Origin: Planctomycetota bacterium
Lineage (GTDB): Bacteria; Planctomycetota; Planctomycetia; Pirellulales; Pirellulaceae
Reading direction: 5' to 3'
DNA: 64,000 nt
Assembly (NCBI GenBank): GCA_014238905.1
Contig: JABAAE010000009.1
Coordinates: 124,001-188,000, forward strand
A program made the position numbers and the translations under genes. Numbering within the stretch: the first letter of the stretch is position 1; each line of letters opens with the position of its first letter. The notes below the pieces were generated by a model. It did no database searches. It was not told the DNA's origin and saw only the letters and a list, made by a program, of their open reading frames with translations. Positions 18,497-27,795 of this stretch are shown one piece after another.

Positions 18497-19489
18497 CTAA
18501 TACTTTCCCCTGATAAAAGGATTTACCTTTTCCAGATAGAAAGCCCGGAGTTGGTCATGAACGTGCTGTGACAATGGAGCCAATTGACTGCTCAACGCAT
18601 TTTGACAAGCCTGCTCCGGTCGCGTAGCGCCGGGAATGACGGTCGTTACGGCGGGAAAATCCAAGCACCAACGTATCGCGGCCTGAGCCATAGTCCCTTC
18701 CAAAGGCAGCAACTGTCGCACCTGCTGGGCAAGTTCAGCACCCTTTGCCAGCCCCAACCCCGCAAAGGTCTCGCCAACGTTGAAACATTCCCCGTTTTCG
18801 TTAAATGAACGATGATCTTTCTCATCAAAGCGAGTCTCAGCATTAAATTTCCCGGACAACAACCCACTGGCCAACGGCAAACGAACGATTAATGAAACTT
18901 TCTTTTCCAGTGCTTTTTGGAAAAGTGATTCCAATGGCTTTTGTCGAAAAACATTAAAAATAATCTGTATCGAATCCAAGCCCTCGACTTCCAGACAATC
19001 GTTTGCTTCCTCCATGGATTCGACGGAAGCTCCGAACGCCTTAATTTTTCCTTCTTTTTTTATCTGTCGCAGCGTTTCCCAAACGACACCATCAACGAGA
19101 TATTCGCTCGGTAGACAATGGGTCTGTGTAAGGTCTAGTGACTCCACTCCCAACCTGGTCAGCGAATCCTCAGCATGCTTCCTGACCGTCGAGCTGGTGA
19201 AATTCTCCGGCCAGCCAGGTTCCGGGCCGCGTCCAAATTTCGTAATGACAGTAAATTGGCTGGCATCACTTCTGGTTTTGAGAAACTCTCCAACCAATAA
19301 CTCGCTGCGTCCCAATCCGTATATATCGGCAGTGTCAATCAGTGAAACACCTTGCTCTGCGGCAGCGGCCAAAGTTTCTAATGCCAGCTGTTTCGACATT
19401 TCCCCCCATTCGGTACCACCAAGCTGCCACGTCCCGATCCCTACTTCGGACACCATACGATTCAAACAATGAAATTGACGATTTTGCAT
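18497..19489 (-). CDS. Aldo/keto reductase
   Basis: A 330-residue NADPH-dependent aldo/keto reductase with a TIM-barrel fold. From the ATG at 19489, which has GGAG eight bases upstream, the catalytic tetrad is Asp52, Tyr57 (in DTADIYG), Lys84 (in VITKFGRG) and His124 (in LTQTHCLP). The C-terminal IRWCLDFPAVTTVIPGATRPEQ segment is the usual cofactor-binding region. An upstream ATG at 19582 would add 31 residues with no homology and is rejected. It is probably the first gene of a leftward run with the DinB-like, sulfatase and DUF1501 genes. Substrate unknown; the group resembles the YajO/Tas-type reductases. Confidence 0.92.
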   Translation of the reverse strand: MQNRQFHCLNRMVSEVGIGTWQLGGTEWGEMSKQLALETLAAAAEQGVSLIDTADIYGLGRSELLVGEFLKTRSDASQFTVITKFGRGPEPGWPENFTSSTVRKHAEDSLTRLGVESLDLTQTHCLPSEYLVDGVVWETLRQIKKEGKIKAFGASVESMEEANDCLEVEGLDSIQIIFNVFRQKPLESLFQKALEKKVSLIVRLPLASGLLSGKFNAETRFDEKDHRSFNENGECFNVGETFAGLGLAKGAELAQQVRQLLPLEGTMAQAAIRWCLDFPAVTTVIPGATRPEQACQNALSSQLAPLSQHVHDQLRAFYLEKVNPFIRGKY

Positions 19490-19794
19490 CAAAGTGACTC
19501 CGAATTCTATTCTGTTGATCCAAGTAAATTTAGCGGACGGGATTCGTCTTTTGGCTGCCAGCAACTCAACCATGAGGTCCATTGAAAATGGACGGTCTGC
19601 TTATTGTAACGCTTGTAGCCATCATGGTTCATCCGAATCCATGACTGGTTTCGTTTTTCCAGTTTCGATTTTTCAATAATTTTCTTTCCAGATCATCGTT
19701 TTGCTGAAATGGTCAAACCACACCGTATATCAGGTTTGATTTTCATTTCCAAAACAGGATAATAAAATTGTCCAAATTCAACGGGAGGCAATTC

Positions 19795-21186
19795 ATGTTG
19801 ACATTGTTGGGAAATCAATTCGAAAGAGGATTTTGCGACGGCCTGTCGCGTCGAGGGTTCCTCAGAATCGGGACGGCTGGATTTGGAGTCGCAGCGGGAA
19901 GCAACATTGGGCTTAATCATATCCTAGCCGATCAGGATGCCCGCCAATCCGACCGTTCGTTAATCATGATTTACCTTCCTGGTGGTCCAACCCAACATGA
20001 GACATTTGATCCCAAGGGGACCGCACCAAGGGAAATCCGAGGACACTTTTCGCCGTGTCAAACGACGGTCCCAGGAGTCCATTTCTGTGAGTTACTCCCC
20101 AAACTTTCGGCCTCCTTTGATCGTTTTTCTGTCATCCGAAGCCTGACAGGCATGCTCAATCGACATGAGTCGTTCCAATGCTATACCGGACGACCAGGAG
20201 GCAGGGCGGGTGATCAGGAACCAGCAGGAGGGTGGCCCACGATTGGGTCAGTCGTGTCAACTCTCTCCGACCATAAGGCGCGACCTGTTCCCGCCTATGC
20301 GGATGTCTCACCCAAGATGTCCTACCAACCCTATAACAATAAAGGCCTCCACGACGCATCTGGCCAGTCTTCGTGGCCAGGCTTTACCGGTAGTGAACAT
20401 ACACCATTTGCTGTCGAAGGAGAGATCCGAAGAGATTTGATTCTACAAGGCGTTGATCTGGATCGCCTCAATCAACGAGCATCGTTACTTCGCTCATTGG
20501 TGGATTTTCAACCACATATTGGCAGCCAAGAACTGACCAAGTTTCAAAACCAGGCATTTGGAACATTGACGAATTGTCGGCTTGCCGATGCCCTTGACCT
20601 AGCACTCGAGCCTGAACGTGTCCGGCTTCGTTATGGTCCAGATCAAACCACCCATGCGAGTTTTGGAGGCGCCATCCAAAGCGGTCAGCGATTGTTGATG
20701 GCCCGAAGATTGATCGAAGCAGGTGTCCGATGCGTCACAGTTGCCCTTGGGGCATGGGACTGGCATGCCAATCGTGAAGGGCCGATTCATAAACTATCCA
20801 AAAAGTACCTGCCCGTGTTTGACAATGCTGTTTCGACGTTGCTACAGGATCTGCAAGAGCGGGGCATGCTTGACCGAACAACCGTTATCGCACTGGGTGA
20901 ATTCGGCCGGACGCCGCGGATCAATCCCAAGGGAGGAAGAGACCACTGGCCCAGCACTCAATCTATTCTATTGGCCGGTGGAGGGATCCAAGGCGGACGA
21001 ATTGTTGGTCAAACAGACCGCCAGGGCGGAGTTCCAGTTGACCGACCTGTACACATCCAGGAAGTGTTTGCGACCCTCTACCGAAACCTTGGTATCGATG
21101 TCAACAATACAAAAATTAACGACTTGGCTGGTCGGCCACGGTACCTGGTGGAGGACGGTCGACAACCCATTTCAGAATTATACTGA
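19795..21186 (+). CDS. DUF1501 protein, Tat-exported
   Basis: A 463-residue DUF1501 protein. The twin-arginine leader is SRRGFLRIGTAGFGVAAGS, starting near residue 20. Family motifs are YLPGGPTQHETFDPKGTAP, IALGEFGRTPR and GRDHWPSTQSILLAGGG. The ATG at 19795 is preferred over the TTG at 19768 because GGGAGG lies six bases before it. It is the second of three DUF1501 genes in the window and has no DUF1553 neighbour; it is convergent with the NtrC-type regulator, ending 15 bases from it. It differs clearly in sequence from the copy at 14.7 kb, so this is not a recent duplication. Confidence 0.92.
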   Translation: MLTLLGNQFERGFCDGLSRRGFLRIGTAGFGVAAGSNIGLNHILADQDARQSDRSLIMIYLPGGPTQHETFDPKGTAPREIRGHFSPCQTTVPGVHFCELLPKLSASFDRFSVIRSLTGMLNRHESFQCYTGRPGGRAGDQEPAGGWPTIGSVVSTLSDHKARPVPAYADVSPKMSYQPYNNKGLHDASGQSSWPGFTGSEHTPFAVEGEIRRDLILQGVDLDRLNQRASLLRSLVDFQPHIGSQELTKFQNQAFGTLTNCRLADALDLALEPERVRLRYGPDQTTHASFGGAIQSGQRLLMARRLIEAGVRCVTVALGAWDWHANREGPIHKLSKKYLPVFDNAVSTLLQDLQERGMLDRTTVIALGEFGRTPRINPKGGRDHWPSTQSILLAGGGIQGGRIVGQTDRQGGVPVDRPVHIQEVFATLYRNLGIDVNNTKINDLAGRPRYLVEDGRQPISELY

Positions 21187-21201
21187 AATCTGACCTTTTG
21201 A

Positions 21202-22569
21202 TCACTCAAGGTCATATTTTTCCAGAAGTCTGTAAAGAGACCGCCGGTTAATTCCCAACGCTCTGGCAGCTTTGGTCTTGTTTTGTCCGCAGCTTTCGTA
21301 AGTCTTCACAACGTGCATTTTGTTAATGGTGTCCAAATCCGAGGCACTGGAATTCGTGGGGATTTCCGCTAAAGGCAGATTCAAATCGACAATGGCATTG
21401 GGCAGATTATTTAACTGAATTTCGTTATCTTCCGCCAAAACCTTGGCTCGCTGAATCGCATTTTGAAGCTGCCGAACATTCCCTGGCCAGCTGTAATGGT
21501 TGAGTTTTTCCAATACCTCTGTCGCTATCGTCCAATCTGAACCGGCAAACTGCTTTGCGAGTAATTCGATATCCCCATGACGTTGGCGAAGCGGAGGAAT
21601 TGTAATTCCAAGAACATTAATCCGATAATAAAGATCTTCCCGAAAGTTTCTTTCCTTTACCTCCTCCTCCAAGTCCCGATTCGTCGCTGCGAGAACCCGA
21701 ACGCTAACAAATCGTTCGGTGACCGATCCGACCCGACGCATCGATCCATCCTCCAGTACACGTAACAGTTTGGCCTGCAGGGCACCACTCATTTCGCCAA
21801 ATTCGTCGATAAACATCGTTCCGCCATCCGCGACTTCAAAAAGCCCCGGTTTCGCGGCAACCGCTCCTGTAAATGCGCCTTTTTCATGTCCAAACAATTC
21901 ACTTTCCAAAAGCTGATCCGCTAAAGCAGCACAATTGACCACAACAAGTGGTTTATCCGCTAATGGACTAGAAAGATGGATAGCCCGGGCAACAAGCTCT
22001 TTGCCAGTACCACTTTCCCCTTGAATCAAGACGGGCTGTTCTGAATCTGCAATTCGTTCCATCAGTCTATTGACTTCCTCCATGGCCGCAGATTGACCAA
22101 TAAGTTGTGAGGTTGGTGCCTGACGGCGAATAACCTCCTTGAGTTGTTTGTTTTCTTTTTCCAATTGTTGAGCTTCGCACGCCCGACAAATAATATGCGC
22201 CAATTCATCCAACTTGGCCGGTTTGGTCAGGAAATCGTAGGAACCCAACTTGATTGCTTCGACAGCATTTTCAATCGTTCCTCCACCGGTCAGCATAATG
22301 ACTTTGGGTGGTGGATCTCTTTTCATCAGTTCTTTTAACACGGACAAACCGTCTAGCACCGGCATGTGCATATCTAAAATAACAACGTCAAACCGGCGAT
22401 TGACTGTCAAATTCAGGGCTTCTTCACCGTCCTGAGCTTCATCGACCTGAAATCCAATCCTGGCAAGATATCGGCATGCTGATTCCCGAAAGTCATCTTC
22501 ATCATCGACGATCAGGACACGAAGACTCGACAAATCTGTCTGGACCTCTTTCCCATTTTTTTTCCGCAT
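21202..22569 (-). CDS. Sigma-54-dependent response regulator, NtrC family
   Basis: A 455-residue NtrC-type activator in the usual order: receiver (about 16-128, phosphorylated Asp66 in DVVILDMHMP), sigma-54 AAA+ domain (about 155-390) and Fis-type helix-turn-helix (about 430-452, KTKAARALGINRRSLYRLL). Walker A GESGTGK is at 184-190, the sigma-54-contacting loop GAFTGA at 231-236, and Walker B around MFIDEFGE at 252. It would open sigma-54 promoters when phosphorylated. GGAAG lies before the ATG. It is the last gene of a leftward signalling cluster whose two upstream genes encode a hybrid kinase and a receiver, and is the only DNA-binding output visible in the island. Confidence 0.96.
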   Translation of the reverse strand: MRKKNGKEVQTDLSSLRVLIVDDEDDFRESACRYLARIGFQVDEAQDGEEALNLTVNRRFDVVILDMHMPVLDGLSVLKELMKRDPPPKVIMLTGGGTIENAVEAIKLGSYDFLTKPAKLDELAHIICRACEAQQLEKENKQLKEVIRRQAPTSQLIGQSAAMEEVNRLMERIADSEQPVLIQGESGTGKELVARAIHLSSPLADKPLVVVNCAALADQLLESELFGHEKGAFTGAVAAKPGLFEVADGGTMFIDEFGEMSGALQAKLLRVLEDGSMRRVGSVTERFVSVRVLAATNRDLEEEVKERNFREDLYYRINVLGITIPPLRQRHGDIELLAKQFAGSDWTIATEVLEKLNHYSWPGNVRQLQNAIQRAKVLAEDNEIQLNNLPNAIVDLNLPLAEIPTNSSASDLDTINKMHVVKTYESCGQNKTKAARALGINRRSLYRLLEKYDLE

Positions 22570-22798
22570 ATCAATTTTCTTCCAACAATTGTCGGCCTCG
22601 CCGAGCTAAATTCACCCACTTTTCCAAAGATCGACAGGTAGAGATGTTTTCGTTAACCTCTCCTTTCCTGGCCACCAAAATCGGGTGGTCAAGTCTCCTC
22701 AGAAGCGTGCAACTATAAAACGTTAGATCATCGTCGGCTACTCAGTATCCACCAAGAAACGGTCATGACAACCCATTTAAGCTAGTCACAAATGATCC

Positions 22799-23920
22799 TC
22801 AAAACGGAGAGAGCGGAATCTCCATACAAAACTTTGCTCCTCCAAGATTTGATTCTTGCAAACTAATCCTTCCTGAATGCGCTTCGATAATCCTTTGGCA
22901 GATCGCCAATCCCAAACCCGTACCCCGGGTTTTAGTAGTAAAAAATGGGGTAAATATTTTTTCCCAATTGGCTTTACGTATGCCTTTACCGCTATCGTCA
23001 ACCGATAGAATGATCATCGAATCAGGATACGGTGCAAGGTCAAAACTGACCTCGATGCTTCCATTTACATCGCAGGCTGCGATCGCATTTTCCAATAGAT
23101 TCCTGGCAACCTGTTTTAGCCGCTGGAAGTCCAAAAGCACCGCGGGTGGAAAATAATTTAAACTATTGTATCGAATGCTGGGTACATTTGGCGATGATCG
23201 AACATCTAGAATTTCCATCCAAGTGTCTTCAAACAACTTCCTGATGTCAAAATGTCTTTTCTCGAGCACGATGGGTTTTGAATAATTCCGGACCTCCTCC
23301 AATACAAAATGGACGTCGTCGAGAGCCGTTTGAATTTTTTCGACGAGAATTAAACTGTCCGGCATTTCACCTAAATCCAGAGAAAGCTCTGCAAGACAGG
23401 CGTAACATCGTTGAAATGCATTCCGACTCTCATGAGCCAAACCTGCCACCATCTCGGCCATAGCCGCCAGTCTCTCATCGGCGAGTAACCGTTGCTGGTC
23501 CTTTTGCTTTGCTTCCTCTATTACCGCAACGTGGCGTTGCCGTTCGACCAAGCGAACCAGAATGGATCTTAAAAGATCAGGGTTAATCGGTTTGGTTAAA
23601 AAATCATGTGCACCATGTCTCAATGCCGAAATCGCCGTATCAAATTCACGTATCCCGGTAACGACCACCACCGGTGTGTCAGGTTGAACCCTAGCCAACT
23701 CCGAAATCAAGCTATCGCCACCACCATCAGGTAGCGTCCAGTCAATAATTGCACAATCGAATTTCTTTTCACCAATAGCTCGGGATGCGGCAGCGCAGCT
23801 AGAAACCAATTTCAAGGGATATCCATCCAACGACAGAATATCCCTCAAATTCTCAATCGCATCATTCTCATCTTCGACAATCAGTACGCAAAAATCTCGC
23901 AGCACGTTTTTTCTTCCCAT
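22799..23920 (-). CDS. Receiver-histidine kinase hybrid
   Basis: A 373-residue soluble protein with an N-terminal receiver (about 10-125, Asp60 followed by WTLPDGGGD, conserved Lys110) joined through a short helix to a histidine kinase. The H-box is GLAHESRNAFQ with His163; the N-box is NLLENAIAACD, followed by DDSGKGI and TRGTGLGLAICQRI. No membrane segment is present, so the input is the receiver itself: phosphorylation or relay probably controls the kinase. It lies 229 bases before the NtrC-type regulator and 73 bases after the lone receiver on the same strand, so the three are likely parts of one relay. Confidence 0.93.
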   Translation of the reverse strand: MGRKNVLRDFCVLIVEDENDAIENLRDILSLDGYPLKLVSSCAAASRAIGEKKFDCAIIDWTLPDGGGDSLISELARVQPDTPVVVVTGIREFDTAISALRHGAHDFLTKPINPDLLRSILVRLVERQRHVAVIEEAKQKDQQRLLADERLAAMAEMVAGLAHESRNAFQRCYACLAELSLDLGEMPDSLILVEKIQTALDDVHFVLEEVRNYSKPIVLEKRHFDIRKLFEDTWMEILDVRSSPNVPSIRYNSLNYFPPAVLLDFQRLKQVARNLLENAIAACDVNGSIEVSFDLAPYPDSMIILSVDDSGKGIRKANWEKIFTPFFTTKTRGTGLGLAICQRIIEAHSGRISLQESNLGGAKFCMEIPLSPF

Positions 23921-23993
23921 TTAAGCCGTACAACTAGCATAGAGCTGTATCCCACAGCAACCAGTCCGTTCTTTCTCAATTGAACTCATCACA

Positions 23994-24380
23994 TCAGCTC
24001 AACATCGTTTCGATCTTGTTCAACAAGAGAGGGACATCCACGGGTTTTTGCATCACCATCGCGACCCCCTCAGATTTCGCCATTTGAACCCGAGCTAGAT
24101 TGGTATCGGCAGTCATCACAATAGTTTTGAGATCAAACTGGATTTTTCTGATTTCACGGAAGAAATCCAGCCCGTCCATTGCGGGCATTTGAAAGTCTAG
24201 TAAGCAAAGATCAAAAGGGAGAAAATCACGACCGCCACCTAAAGTAAATTGCTCTAAAATCGAATTCGCATTTGTGACACCCTCAATCTCGTAGCCTTCT
24301 TCCAGAAGCACATCGCTCAACCCCGCCAAAATGTCCTCTTCGTCATCCAGAATCAAAATTCGTTTTCGCTTCATTTGCAT
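23994..24380 (-). CDS. Single-domain response regulator (CheY-like)
   Basis: A 128-residue receiver with no output domain. The acidic pocket DDEED is near residues 12-16, the phosphorylated Asp is 62 in LLDFQMPAMDG, and MQKPVD supplies the conserved Lys near 111. Such proteins act as phosphate shuttles or by protein contact. Start is the ATG at 24380 or 24374. It is the promoter-proximal gene of the leftward cluster with the hybrid kinase and NtrC-type regulator, and is separated from the divergent PAS kinase by 691 bases. Confidence 0.93.
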   Translation of the reverse strand: MQMKRKRILILDDEEDILAGLSDVLLEEGYEIEGVTNANSILEQFTLGGGRDFLPFDLCLLDFQMPAMDGLDFFREIRKIQFDLKTIVMTADTNLARVQMAKSEGVAMVMQKPVDVPLLLNKIETMLS

Positions 24381-25071
24381 CAGGCGAGTTCTCTACAAGG
24401 TAAATTATTGCGAATAAGACCTCGGCAAAGGAAAATGAACGACAAGTGCATTCCCTATGAGCGGGAAGTATTGGCCTTAGATTTTCACCCGACTATACCG
24501 TAACGCACCAACCGCTGCCCTACCACCGCCGTCTAATCACCACTTCCAAAATTCACGACGGACCCGCTAACGGGATAGTTTAAGAAATGACGGTTTTCGC
24601 GAATTCCTTACACCTGGTATCGATAGTCAGGGAACCACCTGTCAAATTTCCACAACTGCAATTGCCGATAGGCGGATCATGGTACACACGAGTCAGGAAA
24701 ACGGAGGGCAAAAGGCTGACCCAACATCAATGCCAAAAACCAACACAAAAATCTTTCTTAATCGTTTCTTTTAGTCTACGCGGGTGATGGGAAAGCAACT
24801 TTTCTTTGTTGGCACTCGTCGTCAAGGCTTGGAATATTTGCAACAGCTTCTCACCGGTGATTGAAACTCACTGCTCGGCATTCATATTCGCTAGCCGGCT
24901 CGATCAATTGCGATCAACAAAGAAGCCCTGCATTCCTGTCTTATACAAGTAGGGATCTTCAACAGTCCTTGAAAATCGGGTTGCTCAACCACTGCAATGA
25001 CATTCAACTGTAGAATGGCAGCAGAACAAATTTTGCCACTTAGAGTCGTTTGACTTCGACATTGGGAACTC
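24381..25071. other. Long divergent intergenic region, no gene recognised
   Basis: About 690 bases between the divergent receiver and PAS-kinase genes. It should hold both promoters. I see no tRNA, no strong hairpin and no credible coding frame; short open frames have no ribosome site and no family resemblance. A TTGGCAC at 24814 resembles the -24 half of a sigma-54 site, but the matching -12 GC is absent. The extra length over an ordinary promoter region is unexplained. Confidence 0.5.
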
Positions 25072-26208
25072 ATGGACAAAGATCGACAATTAAGAATTCA
25101 AGAATCCCGTTTGGAAACGATTCTGAAAATCGTCACCGATGCGATCATTACAACGAATCACGCCGGTGCAATCGACACGTTCAATCCAGCAACAGAACAA
25201 TTGTTCGGGTACGTCCCAGCCGACTTGATGGGGAACAATGTTCTGATGCTTTTGCCAGATCCTGAGTCCTCGAAAATCAACGCATCTGATTCAAGAAACA
25301 CCAACTTGGGTCACCATGTATTCAGGACCGGTGGCGTTGCAACTTGTCAAAGAAAAGACAAATCATTATTTGAGGCCCAAGTAACGGTTTGCGACTTCCA
25401 ACTCGATGGACAAACCTATTCCAATCTCCTCATCCGGAACATCGGTAATAGGCAGGCCGAGAAGAATCTTTCCATGCTCAATGCGGCATTGGAAACCCGG
25501 TTTCGCCAAAAATTTGATGAACTGAGGAAAGCTCAAGCGGAATTGGTCCGTCGTGAAAAATTAGCCACGCTGGGAAAGGTCGCGGGCAACATCGCCCACG
25601 AAATTCGCAACCCACTCAATGCCGCAAAAATGTCCGCGTATTTTCTGCTAAACGCATCGAATCCAACGCAGGAAAAAGTAGAGGAACATTTAAACCGTAT
25701 CGATCGTCAAATCACCATCATTGATTCTGTCGTTACTACTCTGACGGATGTCGTGCGACTACCAGAAGTTAAACTCTCACCGCAAGCACTGCGTGCTCTG
25801 GTTGACGCAGCTTTAATAGCTGTGCCCCTCACATCCGATATTACAGTACAAATGGAGCTCGCCGAAGGCCTGCCGAAAGTCCTCGTTGACCAACAACAAA
25901 TTAGCCTAGCCATCCAAAATTTGATCCGAAATGCAGCGGACGCTATGGACCATCAGGGAATACTGAAAATCGAAGGCAAACAATTCCAAGAGACGGTCAA
26001 ACTTTCCATTTCAGACGATGGGTGCGGAATTGAGGCCAAGCACCTTGAAGTAATTTTCGAGCCACTTTACTCCACCAAAGCCAAAGGTATGGGGATGGGA
26101 CTCGCCCTTACCAAGATTATTGTTGAAAAGAACAAAGGGGAAATCATGGCAGAAAGCACTCCGGGAAAAGGCAGCTGCTTTCACATTATATTGAGAGCAG
26201 AATCCTGA
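25072..26208 (+). CDS. Cytosolic PAS-domain sensor histidine kinase
   Basis: A 378-residue kinase without membrane segments. A PAS domain at about 10-125 (VTDAIITTNHAGAIDTFNPATE is its typical start) is followed by a coiled-coil helix and the H-box NIAHEIRNPLNAAK with His176. The ATP-binding domain has the N-box NLIRNAADAM, DDGCGI and GMGMGLALTKIIVEKNKG. It belongs to the NtrB-like kinases that often partner NtrC-type regulators. It is divergent from the receiver/hybrid/NtrC cluster, and the sigma-54-promoted DUF4404 gene follows directly. I infer, without proof, that this kinase feeds the NtrC-type regulator. Confidence 0.94.
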   Translation: MDKDRQLRIQESRLETILKIVTDAIITTNHAGAIDTFNPATEQLFGYVPADLMGNNVLMLLPDPESSKINASDSRNTNLGHHVFRTGGVATCQRKDKSLFEAQVTVCDFQLDGQTYSNLLIRNIGNRQAEKNLSMLNAALETRFRQKFDELRKAQAELVRREKLATLGKVAGNIAHEIRNPLNAAKMSAYFLLNASNPTQEKVEEHLNRIDRQITIIDSVVTTLTDVVRLPEVKLSPQALRALVDAALIAVPLTSDITVQMELAEGLPKVLVDQQQISLAIQNLIRNAADAMDHQGILKIEGKQFQETVKLSISDDGCGIEAKHLEVIFEPLYSTKAKGMGMGLALTKIIVEKNKGEIMAESTPGKGSCFHIILRAES

Positions 26209-26341
26209 ACCAAACCTCGAGATTCCCAAGCGTCTAAAAGAGGTCTTTTTTTTTCGCAAAGTGAATCACCAGAGAGAGCCATCCGCCGTCTGCAAGCCAG
26301 CTAAAGACACTATCAAAAAAGAGCTGGCTGAAAAGTCTGGT

Positions 26342-26358
26342 TTGGCATAAAACCTGCA
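26342..26358 (+). promoter_or_regulatory. Candidate sigma-54 (-24/-12) promoter
   Basis: TTGGCATAAAACCTGCA matches the sigma-54 consensus TTGGCAC-N5-TTGCA in all but two places and has the required ten bases between the GG (26344-26345) and GC (26356-26357). Transcription would begin near 26368-26369, about 18 bases before the ATG at 26387. An NtrC-type activator and an NtrB-like kinase are encoded just upstream, so the location supports the match. Confidence 0.65.
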
Positions 26359-26386
26359 CGTTGCCTCCATCGCAATGGAGAAAAAC

Positions 26387-26686
26387 ATGCACGCTACCGA
26401 AATCCTGATCCGTCTTCGCCACCTCCATAGTGATTTGGCAGTGATCAATGATGGACTCAAAGAAGTTAACGAAGTGGACTTTAAGACAATTGATGCCCTG
26501 GGACAATTGGCAACCGACATCGGAGCAGTGCTAGATTCTGTCAGGTACGGGCCGAATATCGAAACGAACAAACCGAAAAAACCATTTGAGGTCATGGACC
26601 AAATCAATCAATTTAAAGCTAACCATCCGCGCGTCGAAAATATCTTATTAAAATTACGTCAAATCCTTATGCTAATTGGGATTTAG
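26387..26686 (+). CDS. DUF4404 family small protein
   Basis: A 99-residue protein whose helical N-terminal half, acidic middle and C-terminal pattern FKANHPRVENILLKLRQIL resemble DUF4404 proteins, which end with a similar FEAEHP-type segment. The ATG at 26387 is chosen over 26375 because GGAG (26377-26380) lies six bases before it, and because the sigma-54 promoter would start RNA near 26369. Function of the family is unknown; it is a small cytosolic helical protein, possibly a regulatory or stress partner. Its position beside the kinase and NtrC genes makes it the best visible target of that circuit. Confidence 0.75.
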   Translation: MHATEILIRLRHLHSDLAVINDGLKEVNEVDFKTIDALGQLATDIGAVLDSVRYGPNIETNKPKKPFEVMDQINQFKANHPRVENILLKLRQILMLIGI

Positions 26687-26957
26687 GCGATCTCGTCGGA
26701 GTTGGTGAGATTGCTCCGCTGTGCGGATCCTACACATTCCATAGCCTGAGCGTGCTCAACCGCACCCCTGAAGGGCGGCGAGAATGATAGCAACTTGCCA
26801 TAGGAACATTATTTCGGAAATCCTTTATCGTTTTTTTCGTCCTAAGCAATCCTCTGGAGTATCAAATCCAAGTGCTAAAGCAGAAGCCAGGCATTCCCCA
26901 TCTTCCACTTTGAATTCGCTATAATTCGAATTCCATATTACCCAACCCGATTTTGAA

Positions 26958-27701
26958 ATGAATATTACTTTTGAGTATTGTGATGGGCCGAGCGTTACGG
27001 CAAAGCATCTGGCCGAACAGCTGGAAATTAAAAATCTGCAGATCTCGCTGGCGGAAAGTTGCACCGGTGGGCTCGTGGCGGCGTTGATGACTCAAGTTCA
27101 GGGAATCTCTCAACGGCTGTGCGGTAGCGCGGTCACTTACCAGGAATCCATCAAGCAGAATTGGCTGGAAATCGACACCGAACTCATTACAAGGCATTCG
27201 GCAGTGAGCCCTCAAGTCACTCAGGCGATGGCAGCCGCCGTTCTCGGCAAAACACCCGATGCTGACCTTGCCGCAGCAATCACAGGATACCTCGACCCAC
27301 CAGTGGCAGACCTCCGCTTGGGCTTCGACTCCAAATCCAAAGTAAATGGCGGCCAAGAATATCAATCGAGCGACCCTGAGGATTCACATTGTTATATTTC
27401 CATCGCATTGCGAGATAAGTTGATCTGCGGAAATCCTGACATTCCAACTCCGTGTATTTCCACTATCGCGGCAAAGAGGTTCTCGTTAACGGCTCAAAAT
27501 CGATGTGCTCGACAGTTTGAGGCAGCTGAAAAAACTCTTCTCCTGATTTCCGAATTTCTATCTACCGGTAAGCTTAGACACCAGCCATTGGCAGCGAACG
27601 ATGCGATCGGCAGCTTCCCGTTCAAGTCAGAAAACTCCAGGTCATCCATACAATTCCCGGGGGTATGCAAAACCTGCCAAGGTAATAAGGATCCGAATTA
27701 A
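26958..27701 (+). CDS. pncC: CinA C-terminal-domain protein (nicotinamide-nucleotide amidohydrolase, PncC-like)
   Basis: A 247-residue protein of the CinA C-terminal family, which deamidates nicotinamide mononucleotide to nicotinic acid mononucleotide in NAD recycling. The core motif ISLAESCTGGLVAALMT (about residue 31) and CGSAVTYQESIKQNWL are characteristic; AAITGYLDPP follows the family's GIAGP region in a changed form. The N-terminal molybdopterin-binding domain of full CinA is absent. Beyond about residue 200 is a tail not found in the short family (usual length about 160-170), with a CKTCQ pair near the end. The gene is convergent with sdhB. Confidence 0.85.
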   Translation: MNITFEYCDGPSVTAKHLAEQLEIKNLQISLAESCTGGLVAALMTQVQGISQRLCGSAVTYQESIKQNWLEIDTELITRHSAVSPQVTQAMAAAVLGKTPDADLAAAITGYLDPPVADLRLGFDSKSKVNGGQEYQSSDPEDSHCYISIALRDKLICGNPDIPTPCISTIAAKRFSLTAQNRCARQFEAAEKTLLLISEFLSTGKLRHQPLAANDAIGSFPFKSENSRSSIQFPGVCKTCQGNKDPN

Positions 27702-27795
27702 AAGAGGGATTCTCGATTGTCGGATTGTCCAACAGATTGAGAATCAATTCCCCGGCAATGCGGGAATCACTTGAAAGATTGGTTTGAAAAAAAAA

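Noticed and set aside
24812-24830. Sigma-54-like TTGGCAC before the PAS kinase
   Set aside because: The -12 GC dinucleotide is missing at the required spacing.
26214-26254. Possible terminator after the PAS kinase (five-base stem, nine T residues)
   Set aside because: The stem is short with a loop of over 20 bases, so the T-run alone is not enough.
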